Origin: Ustulina deusta
Lineage: Eukaryota > Ascomycota > Sordariomycetes > Xylariales > Xylariaceae
Direction: 5' to 3'
Length of the DNA: 64,000 nt
NCBI GenBank assembly: GCA_023159155.1
Contig: JAJNNX010000065.1
Span: 62,001-126,000 of the forward strand
The translations under genes were made by a program, and so were the position numbers. Shown piece by piece: positions 42,301-53,600 of this stretch. The notes under the pieces were generated by a model. That model was not told the DNA's origin. It saw only the letters and a list, made by a program, of their open reading frames with translations, and did not search any database. Position 1 is the first letter of the stretch, and each line of letters opens with the position of its first letter.

Positions 42301-42626
42301 ATGTCGACACCAAGCCTCCCACCCATCTCCTCGCTGCCCACAGCAGACGAAGAGACCGTAAAATCCGTCTTGGACACGCTCTTCGAGCCGTCGCCGGAAA
42401 TCCATGCCATCGCACTCCCAGTCGTCCGGCGGACAAAACGCATACCCGCCAACCCGGGTCTCACAGCCGACCTCCCCGGCCCTCATCCCTCATCTTCGCT
42501 CTCCTCTCCCACCGTCCCCGACGACACGCCCTTCACCAGCTATGCCTCTCTAATCCAACACATCGGGACTCTCCTCCACCAACTCGCAATCTCTTCCTCT
42601 TCGCCCCCTTTTTCATCATCATCATC

Positions 42627-42657
<31 letters not shown>

Positions 42658-43132
42658 CCATCATCCCCCGCCTCCTCATCCTCGGCACGAGAGAAACTCC
42701 ACGGAATCCTAGGCTCCCACCCCCGTCTCGGCGCCAAGAAGGTCGACAGCGCCCAGAGCCGCGCCGAGCAGGCTCAACTGAACACGGGCGCCACGGACGA
42801 GGCCGGACGTCTGGCGGCCCTGAACCGCGAGTACGAGCAGCGGTTTCCCGGACTGCGGTACGTTGTCTTTGTCAACGGGCGGAGCAGAGACGTCGTCATG
42901 CAAGATATGCGGCGGCGTATCGATCGAGGCGACATCAGGGCCGAGGAGAGGGAAGGCATTCAGGTGAGAGTGCCTCAACGTCATCGCAATTCGTCAGAGC
43001 CATATAAACGTCGTGGTGGCCTTTTTTTATTCGCTGATTCGTTTCTTGGTGCCGACCAAAGCTGACCCGTTATTCCAGGCAATGGTTGATATCGCGCTAG
43101 ATCGGGCCGGGAAGTTGGGCTCTATCAGCTGA
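42301..43132 (+). CDS. 2-oxo-4-hydroxy-4-carboxy-5-ureidoimidazoline (OHCU) decarboxylase
   Basis: This enzyme converts OHCU to S-allantoin, the third step of urate breakdown after urate oxidase and HIU hydrolase, so it helps use purines as a nitrogen source. The exons are 42301-42963 and 43079-43132, giving 238 residues. The family is shown by SLIQHIGTLLHQLA, SHPRLG with the likely catalytic His at residue 140, SRAEQ (153-157) in place of the common SxxEQ, LNREYEQRFPGLRYVVFVNG and AMVDIALDRAGKL at the C-terminus. Between the second and third blocks, about residues 98-128, sits a serine tract from a TCA/TCC microsatellite. The protein ends KLGSIS, with no SKL-type peroxisomal signal. The frame upstream of the ATG gives no support for an earlier start. 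Confidence 0.93.
42610..42668 (+). repeat. TCA/CCA trinucleotide microsatellite inside the OHCU gene
   Basis: A run of (TCA)n with interspersed CCA codes for poly-serine with two prolines. The length is a multiple of three, so it expands the protein without shifting the frame. Confidence 0.85.
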
Positions 43133-43710
43133 AAATATCGTCCAATTGTCCATCAGGTTTGCCTATGGATCTTCAAGAGTGACGCGGCCCAAACTAGCTA
43201 TATAGTAGCCAAGACTCATGGGTAAGACGAGCCATAGCTAGCCAGTCTCTCGCCCAAACCTCACTGAAACGGAAAGCGGCAGTCAGAGGGTGCAGCATTT
43301 TTTGTCAGAGAGGAAATGACTCTGATTGCGTGTAAACGAAAATAGCCGACAGGTTGACAGTCGAGAGACGTTTGTTATGGGAGTGAGCTTAGACTTCTGC
43401 TTATTCATGTATAAGTGATCTGTACTAGCAAGGCGATCTTCCCCGGTTCCCATCATTTTGACCCCCTAGCTCCAGTTCCCATGGCGCTTCCCATTAAGCA
43501 AAGCCACAATTTTCCCCTCTCCTTTTCAGATACTGTCGACCTAGCTCGCACCCATCCCATAACCCATGTAACCTACTCGCGAGTGGAATGCTCATACGTG
43601 GATTTCCGAATACATTTTCTTTCCCCAACCGCCAAGCCCGGTTCATTCCGCCCCAACACGCAGAGACATATATAGACACGCACAACAAATACGAGTGCGA
43701 TCAAATCCTC
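43133..43710. other. convergent spacer
   Basis: These are the 3' regions of the OHCU gene and of the polyQ gene, which converge. I see no gene or repeat in it. Confidence 0.6.
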
Positions 43711-44155
43711 TCAAACAACCCAAGGAATCCCATCAAGCTCGTCGAGATACTCCTCGTAAAACTGCTCCTCGACGGCACTCCCAGCAGTCCGATCCGGCGA
43801 GCGGGCGCCAGAGCCAAAGAGGACGCCAAAGTCGGCATACACGTCGTCCATATCGTCATCGGAGAGGTCCGCATACCGATCGTGGAAGCTCGCTGCCGGG
43901 AACGCTGTGTTATCCTCCTCGTCACTAGCAGCGTCAGCGGGCGGTGGGGTGGGAACAGGGGGGACTTGTTGTTGCGACGGTGAGCAGCGATCTGGTTGTT
44001 CCTGTGTTGTTTCTCTGTGTTGTCCGTGCTTGTGGTTCGCGCGGATATGCGCTGTGTTATTGTTATGGTATATTTCGCCTCCTTGGTTAGCATTAGTGAT
44101 ACACCGTGTATCGAAGCGCATTGTCGCATCTACACCATGATTATCGCTGTGCTGT

Positions 44156-44188
<33 letters not shown>

Positions 44189-45126
44189 CGGTGTTGATGA
44201 ACATAATATTGATGCAGCCCAGGATCTATAGGCGGGTGAAAGCTAGTAGTGTGCGGCCGCCAAATAGGCGGGACGATCCCCTGACCCTGTACCACCGTCG
44301 GGATCTCGGCAACGGGGAACGTAGCGGGCGCGGGCGTAGTAACGAGCAGCAGCCCGTGATTAAGCGCGTTGCCGCGCGCCGCAAGGTCAGCCATGATGGT
44401 ATGACCTCGGGAAACGGCAGCCTGGCGCACGCCGATGCGCACGCGGTTGAGAATGGCGGCCTTGCGCACGAGAAGAGCACCCTGGTGGCCTGCGGCGCGC
44501 CGGGCCCCGAGCGCCGTGAGCTGCTGAATGCGGTGCAGCACCGGCATGTTATCGCCGCTCTCGCGAATGAGGATATGCGTGGCGGGCAGCGAGAACGGCC
44601 GTGACAGGCGTGACGTGACGAGGTGAAGGAGCAGCCGGCGCTTCTTGCACGATAGCGCGGCCGTGCCTGGGCCGTCGACGTCGTCGGACGTGCGGACACG
44701 CTTCATTTGTCGTTGCAAGGCCAGTTCCGGCTGCTCGGAAGAAGGAAGATGCTTGGAGAGCATGGCCTCGGTTAGTTCCTCCCCGTCCCGTTTGAAACCC
44801 CCACCGCTAGTAGATCGAGCCTCCTCTTTCTGGAATGGATGATGCGTTTTGGAGGATGGCGGCCACGACTTCGAACCCAATCTCATGTCGGGGAGAGCAG
44901 TGACGGACTGATCCGTGTCCCACGAACCCCTGAAGCCCCCGTTAACGCCCTCAGATCCCTCTCTCGGGGGCGGATAGCGGGATGGCGACGACGGCGATGA
45001 AGGGAGTGGGACGGGGGTTTGCGGGTTGCCTGGCCGCTCGCCCAGTTCCATGTCCTCCGTGCGTCTCAAATGACATGCGTATGTCCCAAAGGGCCCAAGT
45101 GGTACCTGGTGGGCGTCGAGTTCCAT
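43711..45126 (-). CDS. hypothetical polyQ protein with a conserved fungal core, 471 aa
   Basis: One exon of 471 codons. The function is unknown to me. The N-terminal 140 residues are Pro/Ser-rich. The core, about residues 155-280, has ordered character: KKRRLLLHLVTSRLSRPFSL followed by PATHILIRESGDN, HRIQQLTALGARRAAGHQGA and RKAAILNRVRIGVRQAA. I recall the pattern LxTSRLSRPFSxPATHI from uncharacterised Pezizomycotina proteins, so it is probably a conserved fungal domain without a name. A run of 12 glutamines and His-rich sequence follows, then an acidic C-terminus (ASDEEDNTAFPAASFHDRYA, DLSDDDMDDVYADFGVLFG) ending DELDGIPWVV. The acidic tail and polyQ are compatible with a transcriptional regulator, but this is only a suggestion. 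Confidence 0.7.
44151..44187 (-). repeat. CAG repeat coding for polyglutamine
   Basis: CAG units with two CAA interruptions, read on the minus strand, give 12 consecutive glutamines in the 471-aa protein. Confidence 0.85.
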
Positions 45127-46738
45127 GGTTACGGCGAGCTATATGTCAAAATGATGACGATGATCATCCGGCAAGATGAATATTTGGATGCCCAGATGTA
45201 AGAAAATTTCAAGGAGGCAGTCTCCTAATCGGATCCATGTATTCGAGAGGAGGTAGAGAGAAAGGAGGGGGGTTAGTATCTCGGCTACCTTGGATGGCGT
45301 GGCATAGTCGATCGTAAACCCGTGGAAGGGGGGTGATGAGATTAGATCGACTTCCTATAGGCCTAGACGAGGATATAGAACAATCAGAAGAATAGTAGGC
45401 TAGTAGTGCTCGATTCAAGTCCGAGCGAAGATTGGAATCCACCACATCTGATAGCGTCCAAAGAGCTAACGATGGATCGCTAGCAGCAAGCACACAGCGT
45501 CGAGGTCCGAGAGGGTGTATGACCTAGACTAACACCAGGGCGGTAAGAATGGACCACGGATCCCAGACTTCGAGGTGATGATCGAAAGAAGCAGCAAGCA
45601 TGAAGCAGTAAGCATGGGGCCAGAATATATCGGAGGAGAAGAGGTCAAGAAAACAGAGAGAGGAGGATCCCAATATTAAAAGCCTGGCGTCACAGTCTCA
45701 CTCTCCGCGGTGAAGGAGAAGTTGGGAAAAGGCGTGTCATCCCGAAGAACCCCGTACATACGCCGGGACGATGTCATCCAGAGAAACAAAGGTTGGGCCA
45801 GTCCATGTAACTAGGTAGCTAACTATTGGAAGATGCGTGAGCAGTGAAGTTGGGCAAGGCTATGCAGGCTTCAGGGTCACAACGTCGGTGAAGGACTGAC
45901 CAGCTACTCCCTACCTACTACATACTATGTAGGTAAGTAGTAGGTATACATAAACTGCACGAGGGGTCGCTTGGAGGAGGTACACAGGCAGACTGCACTG
46001 TACGTTGTATGTTTGGGAACGCCGGCGCGGTGCCTATTCGTGCGGAGTGTGCGCGTGTCTGTCTGGTACTAATAGCCGGGCTATATATTGGTCAGATTTA
46101 ATCTGTACCCTGATGTGTAATCATGACAAGGTGGGGAACTTTTATTTTTATTTTCCGTTTCGTACCTCACGGAATATTACCCGCATTCCAGTTCGTTTTT
46201 CGTTGAACCGGTCTTTCAAGATGGGGCAAGTTTCGTAGTAGGCAATACTATTAAGGCCCAAAGTCGTTTACAGCAAGCAATGGCCCAGGGATGGGCAACC
46301 TCTAGGGGTCGATTGTTGTTCGCGAGCTGTATTGTAGGCGCGCAGTGTAGTGTAGACCGGCTGATGGGGCGCGGATGGTGAAGTCAGACCACGGTTGTGG
46401 GTATATAGTGGAATCAGGGATGGCTTGGTTGGGAAAGGACATGGAGATGGGATGCAGGACAGTGAGCACAGTATATCCTGGAGAATCCTTGTTCATGCAG
46501 GCCGGGTTTCGCCAACGTACAGTATGGAGCGGAGCGAGCCTAGCACACTACACTAGGTATACCTCCATGGCATGGCCACCGAGCATGGCCACAGTCGCGA
46601 TTCGTCAAGCGAGTTGCGAGGATAATTAATTCGGGTGGCAGACCATCGCGTCCCCAGACCAGCCCCTGACGGACCAGTCAAACCGGCAGCCTCGCAATGC
46701 TGAGCACCAGACCAGACGACCGCAGACCGTACCACCCA

Positions 46739-46987
46739 ATGAGCCACGATGGCGGCCCCTCCTCGACGCTCGTCGACAGTACCCCAGATTCGTCTAGTCC
46801 CTCTCCCCCAGAGGTGCAGGAAGCCGACCTCAGCACACTCGCCATGTTCCCGTGAGCTTAGCGTTACGCATGCATGACACGTATGGGACCGAATTCAGCC
46901 TGGGATCTTCATCTACTCATACGGATGAGCGGCATCGCGCTGCAATGCCTTGGACTAAATCGCCTTGGTTGGCAGGGAGGCACCTAG
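46739..46987 (+). CDS. candidate two-exon small protein, weak
   Basis: An ATG at 46739 opens MSHDGGPSSTLVDSTPDSSS and on to DLSTLAMFP, with GC-rich codons. A consensus donor GTGAGC follows at 46852. If an intron of about 47 nt ends at the CAG before CCTGGGATC, the frame continues for some 35 codons to a TAG, giving about 73 residues. Otherwise the first exon reads into TGA at once. I recognise no homolog. It may be the surviving first exon of a lost gene. Confidence 0.2.
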
Positions 46988-48586
46988 GGATTGAGCCAGC
47001 CCAATAGACAGGACTTTGGGCCGTCATGGGACGCAAGCCACCATCTCTGCTAGCCTTCTAGATCACTGACAGGTAGGTAGGTAGTATAAACGCACCTTCA
47101 TCCATGACTCGCTTGTACGTCGGGGGGTAGCAGCAGGGTGAGGGTCGGGACGCACATCTCTCGACATGGATGGTCTCGGCGCGAGCTGTTGTCCGCCAGG
47201 GCGGTCAAGCCTTGGATACGAAGACACATTTCCGACCTATAATAACTCCTCGGAGGTCGGGCATCGCACCGCGCTAGGCCAGAAGGATACATGGTCGGGC
47301 TTGGGCGACCTGGATACGTCGTGGAGGAGAGCAGATCTGGGGGAACGATCATCTTGCACGTCCATGTGTGAGACCTATCCTGGCGCTGGCGGGGATAGAG
47401 CAGCAGGGAAGTTCATCCTTCGACTCGTCGTGCAAAGTCGCCCTCCAATGAGCAAGGTTGAGTAGGTAACGTATTCTAACAAACTCTAGCCAGCTGAAAA
47501 GAATTAGGAGGGCTAATAAAATAATGCGCTCTGAGAGACTACTACCTAATTCAGGGGACGTGCCTATATCAAATAGGGTAACAATTCAACATATATAGCG
47601 GCTCTAGAAGAGGTAGCTACCTAAGTAGGTAGGTCAGCATTCCAATTGCACTACACTCACTGCTACCTACCTGCCGACATACACAGTGCCTAGAGTAGAT
47701 ACCTAAGGCACCAACTAGGTACATATGGGACAATCTTGATTATAAGTCCTACTAGGTAGCTTGGGCTACCACCATGTACCTACTTAGAGATGTATATTAA
47801 AAAGATTCGACAGGTGAGGATCGAAAGCATGGAGTAAAGCTTTACTAAAGCAAGGTCCCCCCTGGCAGGCTCTCTAGTGCATCTGCACGGAACCTTAAAA
47901 GGGCATACAGAATTAAACTAGCGTACATGGTAGGTAAGTACATAACTACATTTATTTACACAACACGCTGATCTCGAAGCCTCGCTGCCAGATCACTAGA
48001 AGAAGCTTGTTACATATGCAGACCTACGTATACACATACACATACACATACTACAAGGTATATATGCGGCCAATCTTGTCACCAGACTACGCAACACTAA
48101 ACAGAAAGTTTTCGACGATCCTTCATTCATGAAGCTGGTGCCTTGCCTGCCTACAACAGAAGAAGATGGAATGTGTTTGTGCTGTCCACTGCCTCGCTAG
48201 AAACCCAACATGGCAGTACCTCCGAGTCTCTATTTACACTACAAACATCAGCCCCGGAAAACCGGGGTTTGCTTTCGGCTCGGATTGCGACGGTCCAGCG
48301 TCGGTAGGAAACGGAATCGTTTCCGCTTTCCCATGGCTTGGGCAAACTAGATAGAGAGGTTCGTTCGGTCTCTACCGTGATAGGTGGCGAGCTAGTATCC
48401 AGCTGCCCAATGCAGCAGTGCTCATCTTCCCGCGACAAGCATCTCCCGTCCCGGCCTCGGGCAAGGAACGAAATCGTCTTCCTCGATATGTAGGCTTCCC
48501 GTTCTGCTCACCCACGTGGTTCCCATATTGGGCACTTGCTCAAACACGCCCATCGGTCCATATCGATCCAGGACGAGAGTGCCGCA

Positions 48587-48790
48587 TCAGTCCAAACGCG
48601 GCGCTACATCCATCACCCAGACTCTACACGGATCGATGGAGACCCCGTGAACCCCAAATTCCTCCTCTCTCTTCGCTCCCCGATGGCTGAATCTCTGGAC
48701 GGTAAGCCCAGTCGGGAGCCATGAAATGCGCCCGTGCATGTCAACGAGAGCTTTATCTATGCGCTCCAACGTCCGCTTGCCGGCGGCCAT
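48587..48790 (-). CDS. candidate small ORF, 67 aa, weak
   Basis: On the minus strand an ATG in good context (CGACAATGGCC) opens MAAGKRTLERIDKALVDMHG and runs to 67 residues ending VAPRLD. The 200 bp downstream on the same strand are GC-rich and open in other frames, so further exons are possible. I recognise no family. Confidence 0.2.
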   Translation of the reverse strand: MAAGKRTLERIDKALVDMHGRISWLPTGLTVQRFSHRGAKREEEFGVHGVSIDPCRVWVMDVAPRLD

Positions 48791-49047
48791 TGTCGTCGGT
48801 CAACTACGGTCTCGCACTCATCATGTGTTGAGAAGAAAATAAAACGACATATTCGTGCCTCCCTCCCGCCCCCCATTTAAGTAATGTACAGGTCCCTACG
48901 CCGGACTCCAACCGTCATGGTTCCGCTTGTTCTCGTCACATCGTTCCGCAGTGGCACGGTAGGGAACCAACCAACCAACCAGCCAGCCAGCCAACCATAC
49001 TCCTGTCGCAGTTCTTTTCCAACCCCCATCTCCGACCCTTCTCTCAG

Positions 49048-49072
49048 CATCCATCCGTCCATCCATCCATCT
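49048..49072 (+). repeat. CCAT tetranucleotide run
   Basis: Consecutive CATC/CCAT units in non-coding DNA just beyond the 3' end of the Myb-like gene. Confidence 0.7.
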
Positions 49073-49552
49073 ACCCGACTAAGCTAACTCCCGTCCTTCT
49101 GCCGCGTCTGGTCAGCTTTCCATTCTGCCAAGAACAAATTCCGTCGCCGTCCTTGGAGCCAATGACGTGATATGTTGCGAGCCCAGATTTTCCATGTCCG
49201 TGACTATCCCGGCAGCTAAGAATCTTATCGGCCACGTGGATTGTGATCCCCAGAGCCATAGATTGAAATCGATGAAGGCGAATAGAAAATGAAAAAAAAG
49301 GGGTGTGGTAGAAATCCAGATAGGGAGAGCTGTCATGTGGGTGAGAATAGGAAGGAAGCGAGTCAAGGGGTAAGTTGCGTGTCTCTCCAACAGTCAAATG
49401 TAGTCCCTGGGAAGGGCAAAGAAGCGAAGTTGCCAAAGTCAGCCGGCGTGTTGTGCTTTCAAATATGATCAAGTGATAAAAACCTTCCCCTCCGCCCCCG
49501 TCGCGTCTCCTTCGTCACCATAACCGTGATTGTTATGTTGCTGACCTCCATC

Positions 49553-50685
49553 TCAGCCAACAGTAGTCTCGATCCGGGTCCCAGCCAACATTCCAGCGGC
49601 TACACCAACACCACGTTCCTCCCCCAACCGTCGAGAAATATCCTTCTCCCTGGGACTTCGAGGATGAGTGTCGGTACCAAGGATGGCGCTGATGCGTGTC
49701 TTGTCGTAGAGCCCATCACGGTCGTTGGGGCTAGGAGCGGGCGTGATCGGGGTTTGGCTTCCTCCTGAGAACATGTTCGCCTTCCATGCTTGTTCCAAGA
49801 CGATCGGGCTTACGCCGGAGCCGTAATCGGTAGCGATAGCACCCCAGAACGACGACCGATGAGCGGCATAGATCGCCTGGAGACGAGGCATGTCAACCTG
49901 GGCCGATGGGGGAGGGAGAGTACAGTCAAGTCGAAGGCTCGGCGTCTGCCCCAGAGGTGATGGCTGAGGAAAGGGAGACGGGCCTAGGGATCGTGCACTA
50001 TCGGGCATGGATGTTGGAAAACTCAAGGCTGGCGAGCTGATCCCCGCCGAGAGCGTCATCGAAGCCGGCTTAGGTAGAATAGCTGGGAGCCGTGGCGAGA
50101 CGTTGTTGCCTGACATTATTCTGGGTAGTTGGATCGAGTTTGGATAGTCAGGCGAACTGGGTTCATGGCTGCCGGCACTCCTAGGCGGGGTAATATCTCG
50201 GCATGGTGATTCTTGGTTAGGAGAAGGGTGAATCGCCGGCAACACCGGCGACTGTCCGGACGAGGAACCCGAAGAGACTGATGCCGTGCGCTTGCGGCGG
50301 TTGCTTCCGTGACTCAACTGATGGTAATGAAGGCGGCAGGCCAGCTCTGTCTTTTTCAGATGTGCCGCAATATGCTTGTAGGGCATTTTTTGAAGGCGAG
50401 TCTGTAAGAGATACACTTCCTATCCCATGCAATTAGCATTGCTTCGAGAATCACCATCCCTCGCCGGCATCGGTTTTCATATCCCATCTCCCAGATCGGA
50501 GGCCTCGTAAGTGCCGTGAGTCCCAACGTGTTCTTGCTTACCTCGTCTTCACTCCAAGCTCGCCCTCCTCCGGTAGACGCTAGTTTCCGATTCTTCGAGA
50601 TCCCATACTCATGGCGATCAAGGGCATCGCTCGTTGGGGTGTAAGGAATACCTTCATGTGCGTTCAACTGAATGGACGGGGCCAT
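49553..50685 (-). CDS. Myb/SANT-like domain protein, 336 aa
   Basis: The exons are 50685-50542 and 50419-49553. They join RAWSEDE-EVYLLQTRLQKM in phase 0 and give 336 residues. The junction completes a Myb/SANT-like helix-turn-helix at about residues 42-86: W44, then YLLQTRLQKMPYKHIAAHL, KKTELACRLHYHQLSHG and a basic NRRKR patch. The rest is Pro/Ser-rich and disordered, with a small block QVDMPRLQAIYAAHRSSFWG that looks structured and could be a conserved partner-binding segment, followed by the Tyr- and Ser-containing IATDYGSGVSPIVLEQAWK. A nuclear DNA-binding or chromatin role is the natural inference from the domain. No specific ortholog is recognised. Confidence 0.8.
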
Positions 50686-53600
50686 CTTATCGGATTTGTT
50701 AGATATTCGTTATTTTGATAGACGATCGAAGACGATGCGGCCGTTACGAATCGAAGTAAGAATAAAATATATTGGGTTAAAGGCGCAGACCGTGCTGCTT
50801 TAGGAATCGAATGGGTTGAATAAATTGTATGCAAGTGCGAGTACCGGATTCCCCCCAAAGGTTTGGATCTGGCTACGTGACTTATTGACAAGTTAGACTG
50901 AGGGATGTCTCGTCTGTCCGACCATGCGAGGGGGTCCCGAAGCCGTGAAACGGAAGACGAGTCAGAGGGATAGACCAGAAACGAAGAATACTTGGAGTAT
51001 GGAATTACACCGGTCACGAAAGATGAAGGCGGTTCAAAAGAGCGTAAGCAGCCAAGCCAGTTGGGCAATGAAAGAGAGTGGTCGCTAGCTGCGAAGAAAG
51101 AAAAGAAAAAAAGAAGACGGCACGCAACAACGTCGTGACGGGTGCACAAATTGTGCGTAGAGGGCAAAGCAGAGCAATAGAAACAAGAGAAAGACTGAAG
51201 GAGGAGGGGAACAAGCCAGATAATAACGATAACGCATCTGATACTTCATCCTCTCCGGACGTCGCCTCATCCAGGAACAAGGGCTGAGGTTGCTGGGGTC
51301 GACCGCTACCCACCCCATCATGCGTGCATACATATACTAGACTAGGTAGTATACACACTTATAAGCCCTGCTACCACACTTGTCATCGAACCCTGGTAAT
51401 ATGGGGTGGATGTGACAGAATCAGAAGCACGACCTTAACTTGACCCGCTATGTCCATAATCGACTCCGTCGATGCAAAACAGCTGGCCCCGGTCAAGTAG
51501 AAGAAGAACTGGGAGGACAAGACCGAGCCAAGATGGTAGACAGCGACGTACCTACTCCTCCCACAAGGTGAATCAGGGCATGAGACGAGATTTTCGAAAT
51601 GGACGTTCATATTACGCCGGGCTCGTCGAGATCGAGACCGGGGGTCTAGTCAGATCAATGAACCCCACAAAGTGTTTTTGAGGCTTGAATGGTCAGAATG
51701 GACGTGGTATAATAACTCGATGAGTTCGCTCGCGGAAGTAGTCTATTTGGACGCAACCACTCGACGAAGTTTAGTTTGTTATCGTGAAGCTGGGCTACGC
51801 TACGGCCAAGGGTCGCGAAGCGAGACAGGGCTGTCTGGGATGGCAGACATCCATTGAAACGGCATCGAGGGCCAGGAGGACGAAGCTCTAGGCAAATTTC
51901 CCCGTTTCTTTCGATGCGCGGCAAACTCCTGGCCTTGTCGTGTTTCGACATGTAAACATATAGAGCGGCCGCCGAGTTCCAGAAACCGGTGGGTCACATA
52001 ACTGGAGCGCCTGCTGTCACGTCCTATTTGCTGTTCCTCTTTTTTTTTTTGGTTTTGGTTTGTTTTCCACAGACTATTATTTCTACATGCAGGCTGTATG
52101 TATGTATTGGCCACGGCAGCGAGTGTTTGTCGGAGGACGAGGTCATCTTCAATGAGCGATGGTCCAGCGCAAGCTTGGCACTCTTCGTTACCATGTAAAC
52201 TTGCATCGCAATGCATGAGAAACATTGGAGATACATCTGTTGGCAGGGTTTAACGGATAGATGCAGAGGTATCAGACGAGTCGTTTGTTTTCTTTCCCTC
52301 ATTCGTATACACTAGAGCACGAGGTTTGAGTTTGACGTCTGACATTGCGCGGGTTTGGGTTTGTGTGGGCGGTGCCTCAACATGTTACAGAGATGCGCTT
52401 ATTCAGACGACCGGGGTTGTCATTGGACCTCGAGTCTTCTCCAGTCTTCTCTCTCAGCCCCTGAACCCTCCCGTCCCGGTCTTAGCTACATAGTACCCCT
52501 GACTCCTGCCCCGACCATCTTGGAACCGTTTCTGGAGCCCCTCGGTTTCCAGTTTCGTTAGTGGCTCTTCCGTCGGCTGCTTTGAGCCTACCTATTTCGT
52601 TATGTTCTGTCCAATACAGCAGGCGACTAACCTGCCGCCGACTCGTTTATCTTGCCTGCTGTTACTAAATTGTATAGATAGGTAATAACCTATGTTACGG
52701 TAGCGAAGTGACAATGTGATGTCTTGATTGTGAAAGCTTTCTAACGTGAAGCGAAGATATATAACTACAGGGCCAATCAAAGCTCTCGGCTCTTACCGGA
52801 CACGACCATATACGCGTACATGTACAAGTACTTGGCGTGGAGAGCTCAACCTATTGATACTTACTCTTCTTTTCGCGCTATAGAGAGACCCTCAGTACCC
52901 GCCAAGGAAACTCAAGCTTCAAACCAGTTTTCGAAACATCACTAGGCATGTTTCGATCAAGAGGCGGTAAGTGGGATTAGACTATGCACAACATCAACAG
53001 CGCCAGCGATTATTCACAGATGAGGAATGGTGACCGTTTCGCCAATTAACGTTATGCCATGGGGGCAGAAGTTGTAAGTCAGAATTAACATGACTACTAT
53101 GACTACGACATGGCCACTCTCCTCCAGTGGCGTCAACCTACTATACTACATACTATGTAGATATCGGTCTACCTAACCGGGAATTTAAATAGGCAGTCAT
53201 GTTTTTTTTTTCCTTTTGTGTTTTACATACGGTCGTGTCTACATGTCAGGCCGCGCATAGAGTTGTTCCGACGCAGTCCTTGAAACTCGGTAATAAGAAT
53301 CTCGATGGGGAGCCGGGTCTGGTTAATCCCGCTCAGAAGAAAAGCAAACGCTAAGGAAATGTCTAAATTGACGTGTTTTTCGCGGTATCCCTGCCTCGAC
53401 TCGCACGTCATGAATCTAATCGTTCGTTTACCGCTCTAGGCGCACCGATATGCGAGGGCCTCTCTGGTCATCCGTGGCGCTGGAGTGGACAGTAAAGTTT
53501 GGAACACGTCTCTCGTCAACATGCAGGGTCTGGGTAGGTTAGACTAGAGAGATAGTGTTGCCAAAACATTAAGAGCGGTTGGATCTGGAAGCCAAGAACG

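Larger units (their letters stand above)
45127..49552. other. 4.4-kb gene-poor region with two weak candidates
   Basis: Apart from the candidates at 46739 (+) and 48587-48790 (-), I see no gene. TAGG/CCTA units cluster at 47600-47770. Microsatellites include (CCAA/CCAG)n near 48967-48995, ACACAT units near 48036-48052 and (CCAT)n near 49048-49072. The first several hundred bases are the promoter side of the polyQ gene. Confidence 0.45.

Noticed and set aside
43996..44604. Plus-strand 202-codon frame with a leucine run
   Set aside because: The leucine run is the CAG repeat of the polyQ gene read on the opposite strand.
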